Of a stretch of 11,722 nt of DNA, positions 1-5,994 are shown piece by piece. A program made the position numbers and the translations under genes. The DNA is from CAZTLI01 sp964614375 (lineage in GTDB: Bacteria > Chloroflexota > Anaerolineae > Aggregatilineales > Phototrophicaceae). The stretch lies in the NCBI GenBank assembly GCA_964614375.1, contig CAZTLI010000140.1:1-11722 (forward strand). The letters are read 5' to 3'. The notes under the pieces were generated by a model. It was not told the DNA's origin and did not search any database. It worked only from the letters and a program-made list of their open reading frames with translations. How positions within the stretch are numbered: the first letter of the stretch is position 1; each line of letters starts with the position of its first letter.

Positions 1-183
1 ATCAAATGTGACTTCGTGCATGTAATAAATCACGATGACGTGCGACCAGTCCTCAATGCCTTTCAGACCGGGTGCGAGGTCGTGGTCAAGATGAATTTCG
101 GAGACCACACTGCCCCAGCCTTCGACCGTTTCAGCGTCTTTGACAGGTGATTTTACTGTGCCAATCGGTTGAATCTGCATCAT
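1..183 (-). CDS. TrmO/TsaA-like tRNA (t6A37) N6-methyltransferase, N-terminal fragment
   Basis: This is a partial gene: it starts here and runs off the left edge, leaving 61 codons. The translation begins M-M-Q-I-Q-P-I-G-T-V-K-S-P-V-K, then has L-x-x-G-L-K-G-I-E-D-W-S-H-V-I-V-I-Y-Y-M-H. That is the opening of the TsaA-like (UPF0066/YaeB) beta-barrel: an 'IG.I.SP' first strand followed by 'L.G...FSHL.vl...H'. Family members such as E. coli TrmO use S-adenosylmethionine to methylate N6-threonylcarbamoyladenosine at tRNA position 37. The SAM-binding part (R-x-N-P-I-G motif) lies outside the window, so activity cannot be judged. Two consecutive ATG codons (181-183 and 178-180) are possible starts; an AGGAG lies 5 nt before the first and 8 nt before the second. 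The start is one base after the stop of the upstream gene, so the two are probably co-transcribed and translationally coupled. Confidence 0.72.
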   Translation of the reverse strand, partial: MMQIQPIGTVKSPVKDAETVEGWGSVVSEIHLDHDLAPGLKGIEDWSHVIVIYYMHEVTFD

Positions 184-184
184 C

Positions 185-694
185 CTAGCTCCTGACATCT
201 GGCGCGGCGCCCGGTGACGCGGGTTGAAAGGCGAAGTCAATATAGGTCTCGCGCGAGTCATCCAGACGTCCGTGTTCGAGTATCACTAAATTCGGCGCGG
301 CCTGTTCCAATTTGTGGATGCGCTCGTTGACCGGAATCGGCGGCATGTGGGCGAAAATGACGGTAAACACATGCTCGCTGTCGTCATAAATCTTACTAAA
401 CGACAAGCCGGCCCGCTTCAATACATTTTTGGCGTAGTCGATGTCTACATTCAGGTAGGTATCAGACGATTCGTCGCGTGCTTTCACCTCGTCAGAGCGT
501 TGGATACGCCCCAGCAGCGTGTTCATATCGGCCAGCGCCCGTTCCAGCGCCGCCCCCATACCCGCATAATAACTGGGGGGATGGTCACCACCGTTAGTTT
601 CCAGATCGTGCGCTCTCTGGCGCATGGCTGCCCAACGGTCTGTCAGTGCGTCCAGCTCGTCCAGAATATCGCTAAATGGAATTGAATCACTCAT
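185..694 (-). CDS. Hypothetical protein, 169 aa, unknown function
   Basis: I do not recognise this protein. It is 169 residues, soluble, acidic, with no signal peptide or membrane segment. Residues about 5 to 75 are rich in Ala, Leu, Glu, Asp and Arg and look helical, possibly coiled-coil (D-E-L-D-A-L-T-D-R-W-A-A-M-R-Q-R-A). Residues about 80 to 155 look like a small alpha/beta domain with hydrophobic strands (F-T-V-I-F-A-H-M and N-L-V-I-L-E-H-G). The C-terminus is a disordered Pro/Ala-rich tail. The ATG start is preceded only by a weak purine stretch (AGAGCAAA). Its TAG stop is one base from the start of the TrmO-like gene, so it is the first gene of a two-gene (or longer) unit. That neighbour suggests, but does not show, a link with RNA modification. 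A promoter with flanking direct repeats lies upstream at 727 to 761. The opposite strand carries a shorter open frame, judged a shadow. Confidence 0.75.
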   Translation of the reverse strand: MSDSIPFSDILDELDALTDRWAAMRQRAHDLETNGGDHPPSYYAGMGAALERALADMNTLLGRIQRSDEVKARDESSDTYLNVDIDYAKNVLKRAGLSFSKIYDDSEHVFTVIFAHMPPIPVNERIHKLEQAAPNLVILEHGRLDDSRETYIDFAFQPASPGAAPDVRS

Positions 695-726
695 TTTGCT
701 CTACTTGCCTGTTACAGGCGATCATT

Positions 727-761
727 AGCGACAGTGATTATACATAAAAATGAGCGACAGT
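727..761 (-). promoter_or_regulatory. Promoter with flanking 9-nt direct repeats (candidate operator)
   Basis: On the minus strand a perfect TATAAT lies at 742 to 737, about 43 nt before the start of the 169-residue protein, giving an expected leader of roughly 35 nt. No good -35 hexamer is present. Instead ACTGTCGCT occurs twice, at 761-753 (where the -35 box would be) and at 735-727 (at the expected transcription start). The copies are 26 nt apart, and the match is 11 of 12 when three flanking bases are included. Direct repeats bracketing a -10 box fit an operator for a repressor, or an activator site that replaces the -35 box. A 6-bp inverted repeat (ATGCAG, 8-nt gap, CTGCAT) lies just upstream at 768-787. 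The rest of the 695-834 gap shows no clear terminator for the amidohydrolase gene that ends at 835. Confidence 0.5.
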
Positions 762-834
762 ACCGCTATGCAGTGTATTCTCTGCATCGTCGCCCATTTC
801 TGTAACGTTTTTTAGTCCTGACAGGTTGCAGCAC

Positions 835-2088
835 TTACCGAATATCCTTGACCACCTGCCCGTCTTTCATGACGATGGCGATGTTGTCGGTATTTTCGAG
901 GCTGGTCAGGTCATCCAGCGGGTTGGTGCGGGTGACGATGACATCGGCGAGTTTGCCCGCCTCCACCGTCCCGACCTTATCGTCCCATTCGAGACATTCA
1001 GCGGCGACTCTGGTCGTGGCGACGAGGATGTCCATCGGTTTCATGCCAATACTTGCCATCAGACCCAATTCGCGTAGATTCGTGCCGTGTGGCATCACAC
1101 CCGCGTCTGTGCCCATCGCAATGCGGACGCCGCGTTCATAAGCATAGGCGATGCTATCCCGGTGCGCTTCCAGCGATTCTTTGGCTTTCCGCAGACCATA
1201 TTCCGGCATATTGCCTGTTTCTTCGCCGATTTCTACAACGGCGACAGGCGCAATCAAGGTCGGCACGACATACGTCCCCGCCGCCAGCATCAGGTCAATC
1301 GCTTCGTCATCCAGATAAATGCCATGTTCAATCGAATGGATGCCCGCGCGAACCGCATTGATGATACCCTCTGTACCCTGGGCATGAGACATGACCTTGC
1401 GGCCTTTGCGATAGCGCGCTTCCTGCACGATGACGTTGAGTTCTTCCGGCGAAAACTGCGTGAATTCGGGGTGGTCGGTGGGGCTGAGGACGCCGCCCGT
1501 CGAGCAAATCTTCACAATGTCGGCCCCGGCGCGCAGCACTTCACGCACTTTTTTACGCACTTCGTCCACGCCGTCGCAAATGCCGTCGGGATGTCCCGGA
1601 TATTCGGGGAAGAAATAACGCGGTCGGTTGCCAGAGAGCAGCCAGCCATCGGTATGACCGCCGGTGATACCCAGCGCCGTGATGCTGATTTGCATCCGCG
1701 GCCCCTGAATGATGCCTTGCTCGACCGCCATTTTGACGCCGGCGTCTGCGCCACCCGCATCGCGTACTGATGTTACCCCGGCGTCGAGTGTGCGGCGCAT
1801 ATAATGCTGGGCTTTATAAAAACGGGTTGACAGCGGCGTGCTAATCATCTGCGCGAATGGCTCAACCTCGAACATGATATGGACGTGCGTATCAATGAAG
1901 CCCGGTAAAATCCAGCCACCGCCCGCATCAATCGTCTGTACGTTGGCATTTTTGGGTGGGGCGACGTTGGTCGCCGACCCTACCGCTGTGATGCGATTGT
2001 CTTCAATCAGGACTGCCGCGTTCCGCAGCGGGTCGCCGCCGCTGCCATCAATCAGTGTGCCATTGGTGATATACGTATAAACAGGCAT
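835..2088 (-). CDS. Metal-dependent amidohydrolase (Xaa-Arg/Lys dipeptidase / imidazolonepropionase-like family)
   Basis: This is a 417-residue, cytoplasmic member of the amidohydrolase superfamily. All binuclear metal ligands are visible: H68-x-H70 in F-I-D-T-H-V-H, the Lys likely carboxylated at 193 (V-K-I-C-S-T-G-G), H235 (M-S-H-A-Q-G), H255 (I-E-H-G) and D328 (G-T-D-A-G). Residues 1 to 60 and about 365 to 417 form the composite beta-sandwich (I-x-N-G-T-L-I-D-G at the start, G-x-V-E-A-G-K-L-A-D-V-I-V at the end), and the TIM barrel lies between. K-I-C-S-T-G-G and S-H-A-Q-G are typical of the 'prolidase-like' branch characterised as dipeptidases cleaving Xaa-Arg/Lys, and also of many proteins labelled imidazolonepropionase-like. 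The true substrate (dipeptide, hydantoin, lactam) cannot be read from the sequence. No His-utilisation genes are nearby, so histidine catabolism is unlikely. The ATG has only a weak purine-rich ribosome site. It appears to be transcribed alone. Confidence 0.88.
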   Translation of the reverse strand: MPVYTYITNGTLIDGSGGDPLRNAAVLIEDNRITAVGSATNVAPPKNANVQTIDAGGGWILPGFIDTHVHIMFEVEPFAQMISTPLSTRFYKAQHYMRRTLDAGVTSVRDAGGADAGVKMAVEQGIIQGPRMQISITALGITGGHTDGWLLSGNRPRYFFPEYPGHPDGICDGVDEVRKKVREVLRAGADIVKICSTGGVLSPTDHPEFTQFSPEELNVIVQEARYRKGRKVMSHAQGTEGIINAVRAGIHSIEHGIYLDDEAIDLMLAAGTYVVPTLIAPVAVVEIGEETGNMPEYGLRKAKESLEAHRDSIAYAYERGVRIAMGTDAGVMPHGTNLRELGLMASIGMKPMDILVATTRVAAECLEWDDKVGTVEAGKLADVIVTRTNPLDDLTSLENTDNIAIVMKDGQVVKDIR

Positions 2089-2303
2089 GCGTTTCGCTTT
2101 CTATTCATAAGAGACCTATTTTGCCACCGGGCATTCCGATACGTATCGAAAAGTCTGTGGCAGCGCAAATTCTGACGCGAGTGGGTGACTTTTTCAATAA
2201 CCACGCTCAGGCGGTGAATCCACCTGGATACAAAAACCCCCCACTCGACACTACCTGGTTAGGGTGAGCGATTTTTCACAGCCGATTAGAAGGCGCGTTG
2301 GTA
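2089..2303. promoter_or_regulatory. 215-nt intergenic region with 12-bp perfect palindrome
   Basis: This gap lies between the end of the beta-propeller gene and the start of the amidohydrolase gene, both on the minus strand, so it should carry the amidohydrolase promoter. The clearest element is the perfect 12-bp palindrome CGATACGTATCG at 2137-2148, 49 nt upstream of the amidohydrolase start and well placed for an operator. Short inverted repeats cluster near 2214-2233, including ATCCA-CC-TGGAT (plus strand). A run of six C followed by TCGA reads on the minus strand as GGGGGGTTTTTG near 2236-2247, but no stem directly precedes the T-run, so I do not call a terminator. No convincing -10/-35 pair or small gene was seen. 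Confidence 0.3.
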
Positions 2304-3668
2304 TCACTGGCAGACCATGAATGTGAACAGATTAACAACCCACAACCCACCATTCACGCCGTTAGCGGCAAGCGCCAATCGTGTGGCATCGGGCGACAGC
2401 CACGACCATGCCTGATTGGTCGTATCCATCTGTATCGGGAGCGGGGTGAGGTCATAGAGTTCGTTGGCTTCGCGATTATAACATTGCAACCATGCCTGTC
2501 CGTCAATAGGCCGGATGACATACACATAGGTCGTGGTGGCATCGCGCACAACGTAAATGGGGGCCGGCCAATTGTTGCCCGGCAGCGAATCGACAGGAAA
2601 CAGGAACTGCCGCGCTGTGCCCAGCGTCGATTGGAGATAATAGCCTGTGCCTTCCTCATGGGTCGCGCCGACGACCACCCATTGACCATCGCTGGTTGGT
2701 CCCGGCACAGTGACCGATGACACGCTTTCGGTCAAAAAGGCGCTAATCATCTGCCCATCGGTTGTCGCCGTGAAATACAGCACCGGTTCACCATACACGC
2801 CAAAGTAATAGGCCAGAAAACGCCCGCCGGGGATATAGACGATGCCCTGTAAACTGTGGCGGAAGAGTTCCTCGTGAATCAAGCGGCGGAATGAGCCATT
2901 GCGTTCTGCTGTATAAATGCTGTGGATGTCATTTTGATAGATAACGCGGCTGCCATCGGGCGGGAATGTCAGATGGGATGTGTTGAGCAGCAGCGGATTG
3001 GGGTCGCCGCCCTGTGCCGGGCTGGTGATTCCACTCTGGGCGATAAAATCAGCGGTTACGAGGTCAGCCGCGGGATGGGTAATGGGCGTGCTTTGGCGGC
3101 TGAGCAGGTCGTATTGATACCAATCGTGGTTAAGGAAGACCTGTCCCCGGCAGCCAACCGCATAACGCAGCGATTGTGCGTCTATCCATTCGACAGCGAC
3201 CACTTCGTTATCGCTGATCGTCGCAATACCATTGAATACCTGTGGGGGAGTGTCATCAGGCGCAAGCGCCGTCCACTGTGGGGTGACAATGACCCGACCA
3301 ATTTCGACATCCGTCTCAAATAAATCCAGCGCCATCTCAAATGTCCATGATTCGCCCGGTTGCAAAATCAATTCGGTCAGGGCGGTGCCACATTCATCGA
3401 CCACATAGCCGAAGCCTTCACCAATGAGGGCATCGTCTGTCCCATAGACATCGCCGATGAGGGTGATATTCGTCGCGGCTTGTGGCGTATTGTTGAAGAC
3501 CACCCCCGCTGCCACCTGCGCTTCGATACCGGATGGATCCGTGCGAGTTTCGATTTGCACATCGGCAACGACCAGTTCCGGTACGGCTTCCTGCGCGGCA
3601 GCGGATAACGTGATTATGAGGCTGAGGACGGCTAAACTAACGAGCGGGATGAGAACGAGTCTACGCAT
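2304..3668 (-). CDS. Secreted beta-propeller (TolB/PD40-like) protein
   Basis: This is a 454-residue exported protein of unknown specific role. The N-terminus is a clear signal peptide: M-R-R, a hydrophobic core of about 20 residues, then S-A-A-A-Q-E with a likely cleavage near A-A-A/Q. Residues about 28 to 130 form a beta-rich domain with N-N-T-P-Q-A and L-Q-P-G-E-S-W-T-F elements, like the FxLYD/CARDB-type domains of secreted proteins. The rest has repeated propeller blades of PD40/WD40-like type: F-P-P-D-G-S-R-V-I-Y, Y-I-P-G-G-R-F-L-A-Y, T-S-D-G-Q-W-V-V-V and L-S-P-D-A-T-R-L-A-L. Four Cys could form two disulfides outside the cell. An upstream ATG at 3683 is in frame, but the ATG at 3668 is preferred: it has AAGGA 5 nt upstream and gives a compact signal peptide. 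There is no lipobox Cys near the cleavage site, so release or wall association is expected rather than lipidation. Confidence 0.75.
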   Translation of the reverse strand: MRRLVLIPLVSLAVLSLIITLSAAAQEAVPELVVADVQIETRTDPSGIEAQVAAGVVFNNTPQAATNITLIGDVYGTDDALIGEGFGYVVDECGTALTELILQPGESWTFEMALDLFETDVEIGRVIVTPQWTALAPDDTPPQVFNGIATISDNEVVAVEWIDAQSLRYAVGCRGQVFLNHDWYQYDLLSRQSTPITHPAADLVTADFIAQSGITSPAQGGDPNPLLLNTSHLTFPPDGSRVIYQNDIHSIYTAERNGSFRRLIHEELFRHSLQGIVYIPGGRFLAYYFGVYGEPVLYFTATTDGQMISAFLTESVSSVTVPGPTSDGQWVVVGATHEEGTGYYLQSTLGTARQFLFPVDSLPGNNWPAPIYVVRDATTTYVYVIRPIDGQAWLQCYNREANELYDLTPLPIQMDTTNQAWSWLSPDATRLALAANGVNGGLWVVNLFTFMVCQ

Positions 3669-3698
3669 TGGTTTCCTTATCATTCACTATTTTGCGCG

Positions 3699-3721
3699 AT
3701 TCTAACGCATAGTCGCGCTAT
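3699..3721 (-). promoter_or_regulatory. Weak promoter candidate for the beta-propeller gene
   Basis: On the minus strand TAGAAT (5 of 6 to TATAAT) lies at 3704-3699, about 30 nt before the chosen start at 3668. No recognisable -35 hexamer is at the right distance. A small inverted repeat (plus strand ATAG-TCGCG-CTAT, 3709-3721) overlaps the spacer and may be a protein site or chance. This is the left half of a divergent intergenic region shared with the DUF3592-like gene. Confidence 0.22.
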
Positions 3722-3788
3722 AAACGAAGGCCGGATTTGAAGCGGATTAAGCCAAAACCAGCGGGCATTATGTCAGTTTATACGACTT

Positions 3789-3850
3789 TGTTACAATTTC
3801 AGGATGCAGAAAAATCGGCTTTGACATATCCTTAAGGTGTGTAGTAACAC
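3789..3850 (+). promoter_or_regulatory. Candidate promoters for the DUF3592-like gene
   Basis: Two overlapping candidates are visible on the plus strand. The first is TGTTACAAT at 3789-3797, an extended -10 (TG-n-TACAAT, 5 of 6) without a good -35; it would give a leader of about 80 nt. The second is a perfect -35, TTGACA at 3821-3826, followed 15 to 18 nt later by only poor -10 matches (TAGTAA or TAACAC around 3842-3850). Between these lie the 8-bp palindrome CCTTAAGG (3830-3837) and the small inverted repeat GTGT-AGTA-ACAC (3839-3850). I cannot decide which is used. Confidence 0.3.
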
Positions 3851-3867
3851 TAAACCCTTTCTATTTC

Positions 3868-3882
3868 ATCTCCTAAGGAGGT
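3868..3882 (+). promoter_or_regulatory. Perfect Shine-Dalgarno inside a self-complementary hairpin
   Basis: TAAGGAGGT (3874-3882) is a full 9-nt match to the usual 16S rRNA 3' end, followed by four bases and a GTG start at 3887. It decides this start. The same stretch can fold as ATCTCC-TAA-GGAGGT, a 6-bp stem with one G-U pair and a 3-nt loop, which would bury the whole ribosome site. Whether this small hairpin forms in vivo is not known. Confidence 0.5.
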
Positions 3883-3886
3883 CACA

Positions 3887-4378
3887 GTGGTTGGGATTAT
3901 TCTGATTATTATGGGTGTGATATTTATTGCTGCCGGGATATTCGCTGGCGGCGCGATTAGCGGCATTGGTTCCAGTGTTTCTGGCAGTGGCGTTGATGTG
4001 AGTGGTATCACTGGCGGGGCGAGTTCAATTTTCACCATTGCCTTTGGCGGTGTCGGGCTGCTGCTGGTGGTGTTCGGCAGTATCTCGTTATTCCGTTCGC
4101 GCAAAGCCTCGGCGATGCACCAGCAAATCATGGCGACGGGTATGGACGCGCAAGGACAGGTCACCTATGTAGATCGCAATTATCGCGTCCTCATCAACAA
4201 TGCGCCGATTTATTCGATTGTCGAATATACCTATCAAGTCGGCGGGATGCAGTACGCCAATCGCATTGACAAAGTGAGTACCGAGTCCGTCGTGCGTGCG
4301 GGGATACAGGTGGGCAGCACGATTCCTATCAAATATCTGCCCGAAGACCCCAGCAAAAGCACCATTGCAGCGGGTTAA
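3887..4378 (+). CDS. DUF3592-like membrane protein
   Basis: This 163-residue protein is the only plus-strand gene. Two membrane helices are evident: residues about 2 to 24 (I-I-L-I-I-M-G-V-I-F-I-A-A-G-I-F-A-G-G) and about 47 to 68 (I-F-T-I-A-F-G-G-V-G-L-L-L-V-V-F). They are joined by a Gly/Ser-rich loop. After R-S-R-K the remaining 90 or so residues form a beta-rich domain: G-Q-V-T-Y-V-D, V-E-Y-T-Y-Q-V-G-G-x-x-Y, then V-G-S-T-I-P-I-K-Y-L-P-E-D-P-S-K-S. The 'aqG.V', 'v.Y.y.v.G..y' and 'G..v.v.YlPedP..s' elements are what DUF3592 proteins show. The molecular role of that family is unknown to me. The start is GTG, chosen because of the perfect Shine-Dalgarno directly upstream. It stands alone, divergent from the beta-propeller gene and convergent with the aldehyde dehydrogenase gene. 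Confidence 0.75.
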   Translation: MVGIILIIMGVIFIAAGIFAGGAISGIGSSVSGSGVDVSGITGGASSIFTIAFGGVGLLLVVFGSISLFRSRKASAMHQQIMATGMDAQGQVTYVDRNYRVLINNAPIYSIVEYTYQVGGMQYANRIDKVSTESVVRAGIQVGSTIPIKYLPEDPSKSTIAAG

Positions 4379-4426
4379 TGGTTGGCAAGTCGATAAATAG
4401 CTATTCTGCTTTCAACAAAATATGAC

Positions 4427-4461
4427 AAAAAACGGGATGTGCCATAACAGCATATCCCGTT
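4427..4461. terminator. Bidirectional rho-independent terminator
   Basis: AACGGGATGTGC (4431-4442), a 7-nt loop, then GCATATCCCGTT (4450-4461) form a 12-bp stem with one G-U pair. On the minus strand the stem is followed by six T (4432-4427), a strong terminator for the aldehyde dehydrogenase and lysine genes; it lies about 115 nt past the stop at 4574. On the plus strand the following T-run is weak (ACTGTTTTA), but it lies 52 nt after the DUF3592-like stop, so the element probably serves both convergent units. Confidence 0.85.
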
Positions 4462-4506
4462 ACTGTTTTATGGACTCATTCACCAGAAACAGCTTACCTC
4501 TGCCGT

Positions 4507-4549
4507 AGCTAGCTGCGTCTTCTGAAGCGGGCTTCGCCCTAATCCCCAG
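4507..4549. repeat. Compact hairpin-rich intergenic element
   Basis: Between the terminator and the aldehyde dehydrogenase stop there is a GC-rich stretch with several small overlapping inverted repeats. They are AGCTAGCT (4507-4514), CTTC-T-GAAG (4518-4526), GAAGC-GG-GCTTC (4524-4535) and GGGC-TTC-GCCC (4529-4539), the last followed by CTAATCCCCAGACCC. The later three share bases and cannot all form at once. It resembles a short dispersed intergenic repeat, but only one copy is in this window, so that is a guess. Confidence 0.25.
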
Positions 4550-4573
4550 ACCCGGAACCGCAATTGCTAAAAT

Positions 4574-5944
4574 CTACGTATTAATCACCACCATCTTGAG
4601 CGTCGTCATATCTTCGATAGCGAAACGCGGGCCTTCACGTCCGACACCGGAATTTTTGTTGCCGCCATAGGGCATGTGGTCAACGCGGAAGGTGGGCACA
4701 TCGTTAATCATCACACCGCCCACATTCAGCCGATTGACCGCTTTCATGGCGTGTTTAAGGTTATCGGTATAGATACCCGCTTGTAGACCAAACGGCGAAT
4801 CATCCACTGCACCGAGCACGGAATCGAGGTCATCAAAGGGCACGATATTGACGACAGGGCCAAAAACCTCTTCGCACATCACTTTCATGCTGTTATCCAC
4901 ATTTTCTAGCACAGTCGGGCGGAACATTCGGCCTTCGCGCGTACCGCCAGCCAGTATTTTTGCGCCGCTATCTACCGCTTCTTTTACCCAGCTTTCGACT
5001 CGTTCGGCGGCACCGTCATTGAGCATAGGGCCGATTTCGGTCTTGTCATCCAGCGGGTTGCCTAAAACCAGCGTCTGCGTTCGTTTGACGAACTGGTCTT
5101 TGAATGTGTCATAGTGTTTACGATGGACATACAACCGCTGCACGCTGATGCACACCTGCCCGCTGTAGGCGAAGCTGCCCACAACCGTCTTTTCGACGGC
5201 TTTCGTCGCGTCTGTATCTTCGTCGATGATGGTCGCGGCATTGCCACCGAGTTCAAAGGTCGTGCGGCGCAGTCCCGCCACTTTGCTGATGGCATGGGCG
5301 ACGGGTGGACTGCCCGTGAATGTAATCATGGCAACACGCGGGTCAGTCGTCAGCCAACTGCCGACATCGGCATCCCCAACCACGACACTAAACGCGCCAT
5401 CGGGCAGTCCGGCTTCCTGTAGAATTTCGGCTAAACGCAGCGCCGTGAGGGGTGTCGCGGGCGAGGGCTTGAGGACGATGGGGCAGCCCGCCGCTACCGC
5501 AGGCGCGACCTTGTGCGCCACCAGATTCAGCGGGAAGTTGAAGGGTGTAATCGCCGCGACGATTCCTACAGGCACACGCACATAATAACCAACCTTGCCG
5601 ACGCCGCCTTTCGCCGCATCCATCGGCACAGTTTCCCCGTGCAGCCGGCGCGCTTCATCCGCCGCGAAGCTGAATGTTTCCACTGCGCGGTTAACCTCGC
5701 CGCGCGCATAGCGCATGGGTTTGCCGCTTTCCTGCGCCATCAATTTTGCGAGTTCCTCGCCCTGATTTTCGATAATCTGCGCTGTTTTATTGAGGATAGC
5801 CCCGCGTTGATGGGCGGGCATATGTGCCAGCGTCTCACGCACCGACTCGGCTTTACCAATTGCTGCCCGCACATCGGTTTCTGTCGAATCGGCAACGGTC
5901 TGAATCACGCTGCCATCATAGGGATTGATGACCTGTCTTGGCAT
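4574..5944 (-). CDS. NAD(P)+-dependent aldehyde dehydrogenase (lactaldehyde dehydrogenase-like branch)
   Basis: This 456-residue soluble enzyme oxidises an aldehyde to the acid using NAD(P)+. All family landmarks are present: P-F-N-F-P with N136, K159 in V-L-K-P-S, F-T-G-S (209-212) in the cofactor fold, E231 in F-E-L-G-G, catalytic C265 in S-G-Q-V-C-I-S, and E359 in E-E-V-F-G-P. The S-G-Q-V-C-I-S-V-Q-R segment and the C-terminal D-H-M-P-Y-G-G-x-K-x-S-G-x-G-R-E-G recall the lactaldehyde/glycolaldehyde and non-phosphorylating glyceraldehyde-3-phosphate dehydrogenase-like branch. Sequence alone does not fix the substrate. Its ATG has GGAG 7 nt upstream. It follows the small homoaconitase subunit by 50 nt, a wider gap than within the lysine genes, and a promoter candidate lies in that gap. 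It may therefore be expressed both by read-through and alone. No lysine-pathway step in the LysW route needs this enzyme. Confidence 0.85.
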   Translation of the reverse strand: MPRQVINPYDGSVIQTVADSTETDVRAAIGKAESVRETLAHMPAHQRGAILNKTAQIIENQGEELAKLMAQESGKPMRYARGEVNRAVETFSFAADEARRLHGETVPMDAAKGGVGKVGYYVRVPVGIVAAITPFNFPLNLVAHKVAPAVAAGCPIVLKPSPATPLTALRLAEILQEAGLPDGAFSVVVGDADVGSWLTTDPRVAMITFTGSPPVAHAISKVAGLRRTTFELGGNAATIIDEDTDATKAVEKTVVGSFAYSGQVCISVQRLYVHRKHYDTFKDQFVKRTQTLVLGNPLDDKTEIGPMLNDGAAERVESWVKEAVDSGAKILAGGTREGRMFRPTVLENVDNSMKVMCEEVFGPVVNIVPFDDLDSVLGAVDDSPFGLQAGIYTDNLKHAMKAVNRLNVGGVMINDVPTFRVDHMPYGGNKNSGVGREGPRFAIEDMTTLKMVVINT

Positions 5945-5979
5945 GGTTGCACTCCATCTCTCTGTGTCACATCGCGCCG

Positions 5980-5988
5980 ATTATAACA
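5980..5988 (-). promoter_or_regulatory. Extended -10 promoter candidate for the aldehyde dehydrogenase gene
   Basis: On the minus strand TGTTATAAT (5988-5980) is a perfect TATAAT with the TG-n extension, 35 nt before the aldehyde dehydrogenase ATG. No -35 hexamer is seen, which extended -10 promoters tolerate. It overlaps the small inverted repeat AACAG-C-CTGTT, just after the LysU stop. The element would let the dehydrogenase gene be expressed apart from the lysine operon. Confidence 0.45.
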
Positions 5989-5994
5989 GGCTGT

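Noticed and set aside
2214..2247. Possible terminator for the beta-propeller gene (minus-strand GGGGGGTTTTTG)
   Set aside because: The G-run and T-run are not preceded by a complementary stem; the nearby inverted repeats are short and misplaced.
3669..3683. Upstream ATG at 3683 as start of the beta-propeller protein
   Set aside because: No ribosome site precedes it, while the ATG at 3668 has AAGGA 5 nt upstream and gives a compact signal peptide starting M-R-R.
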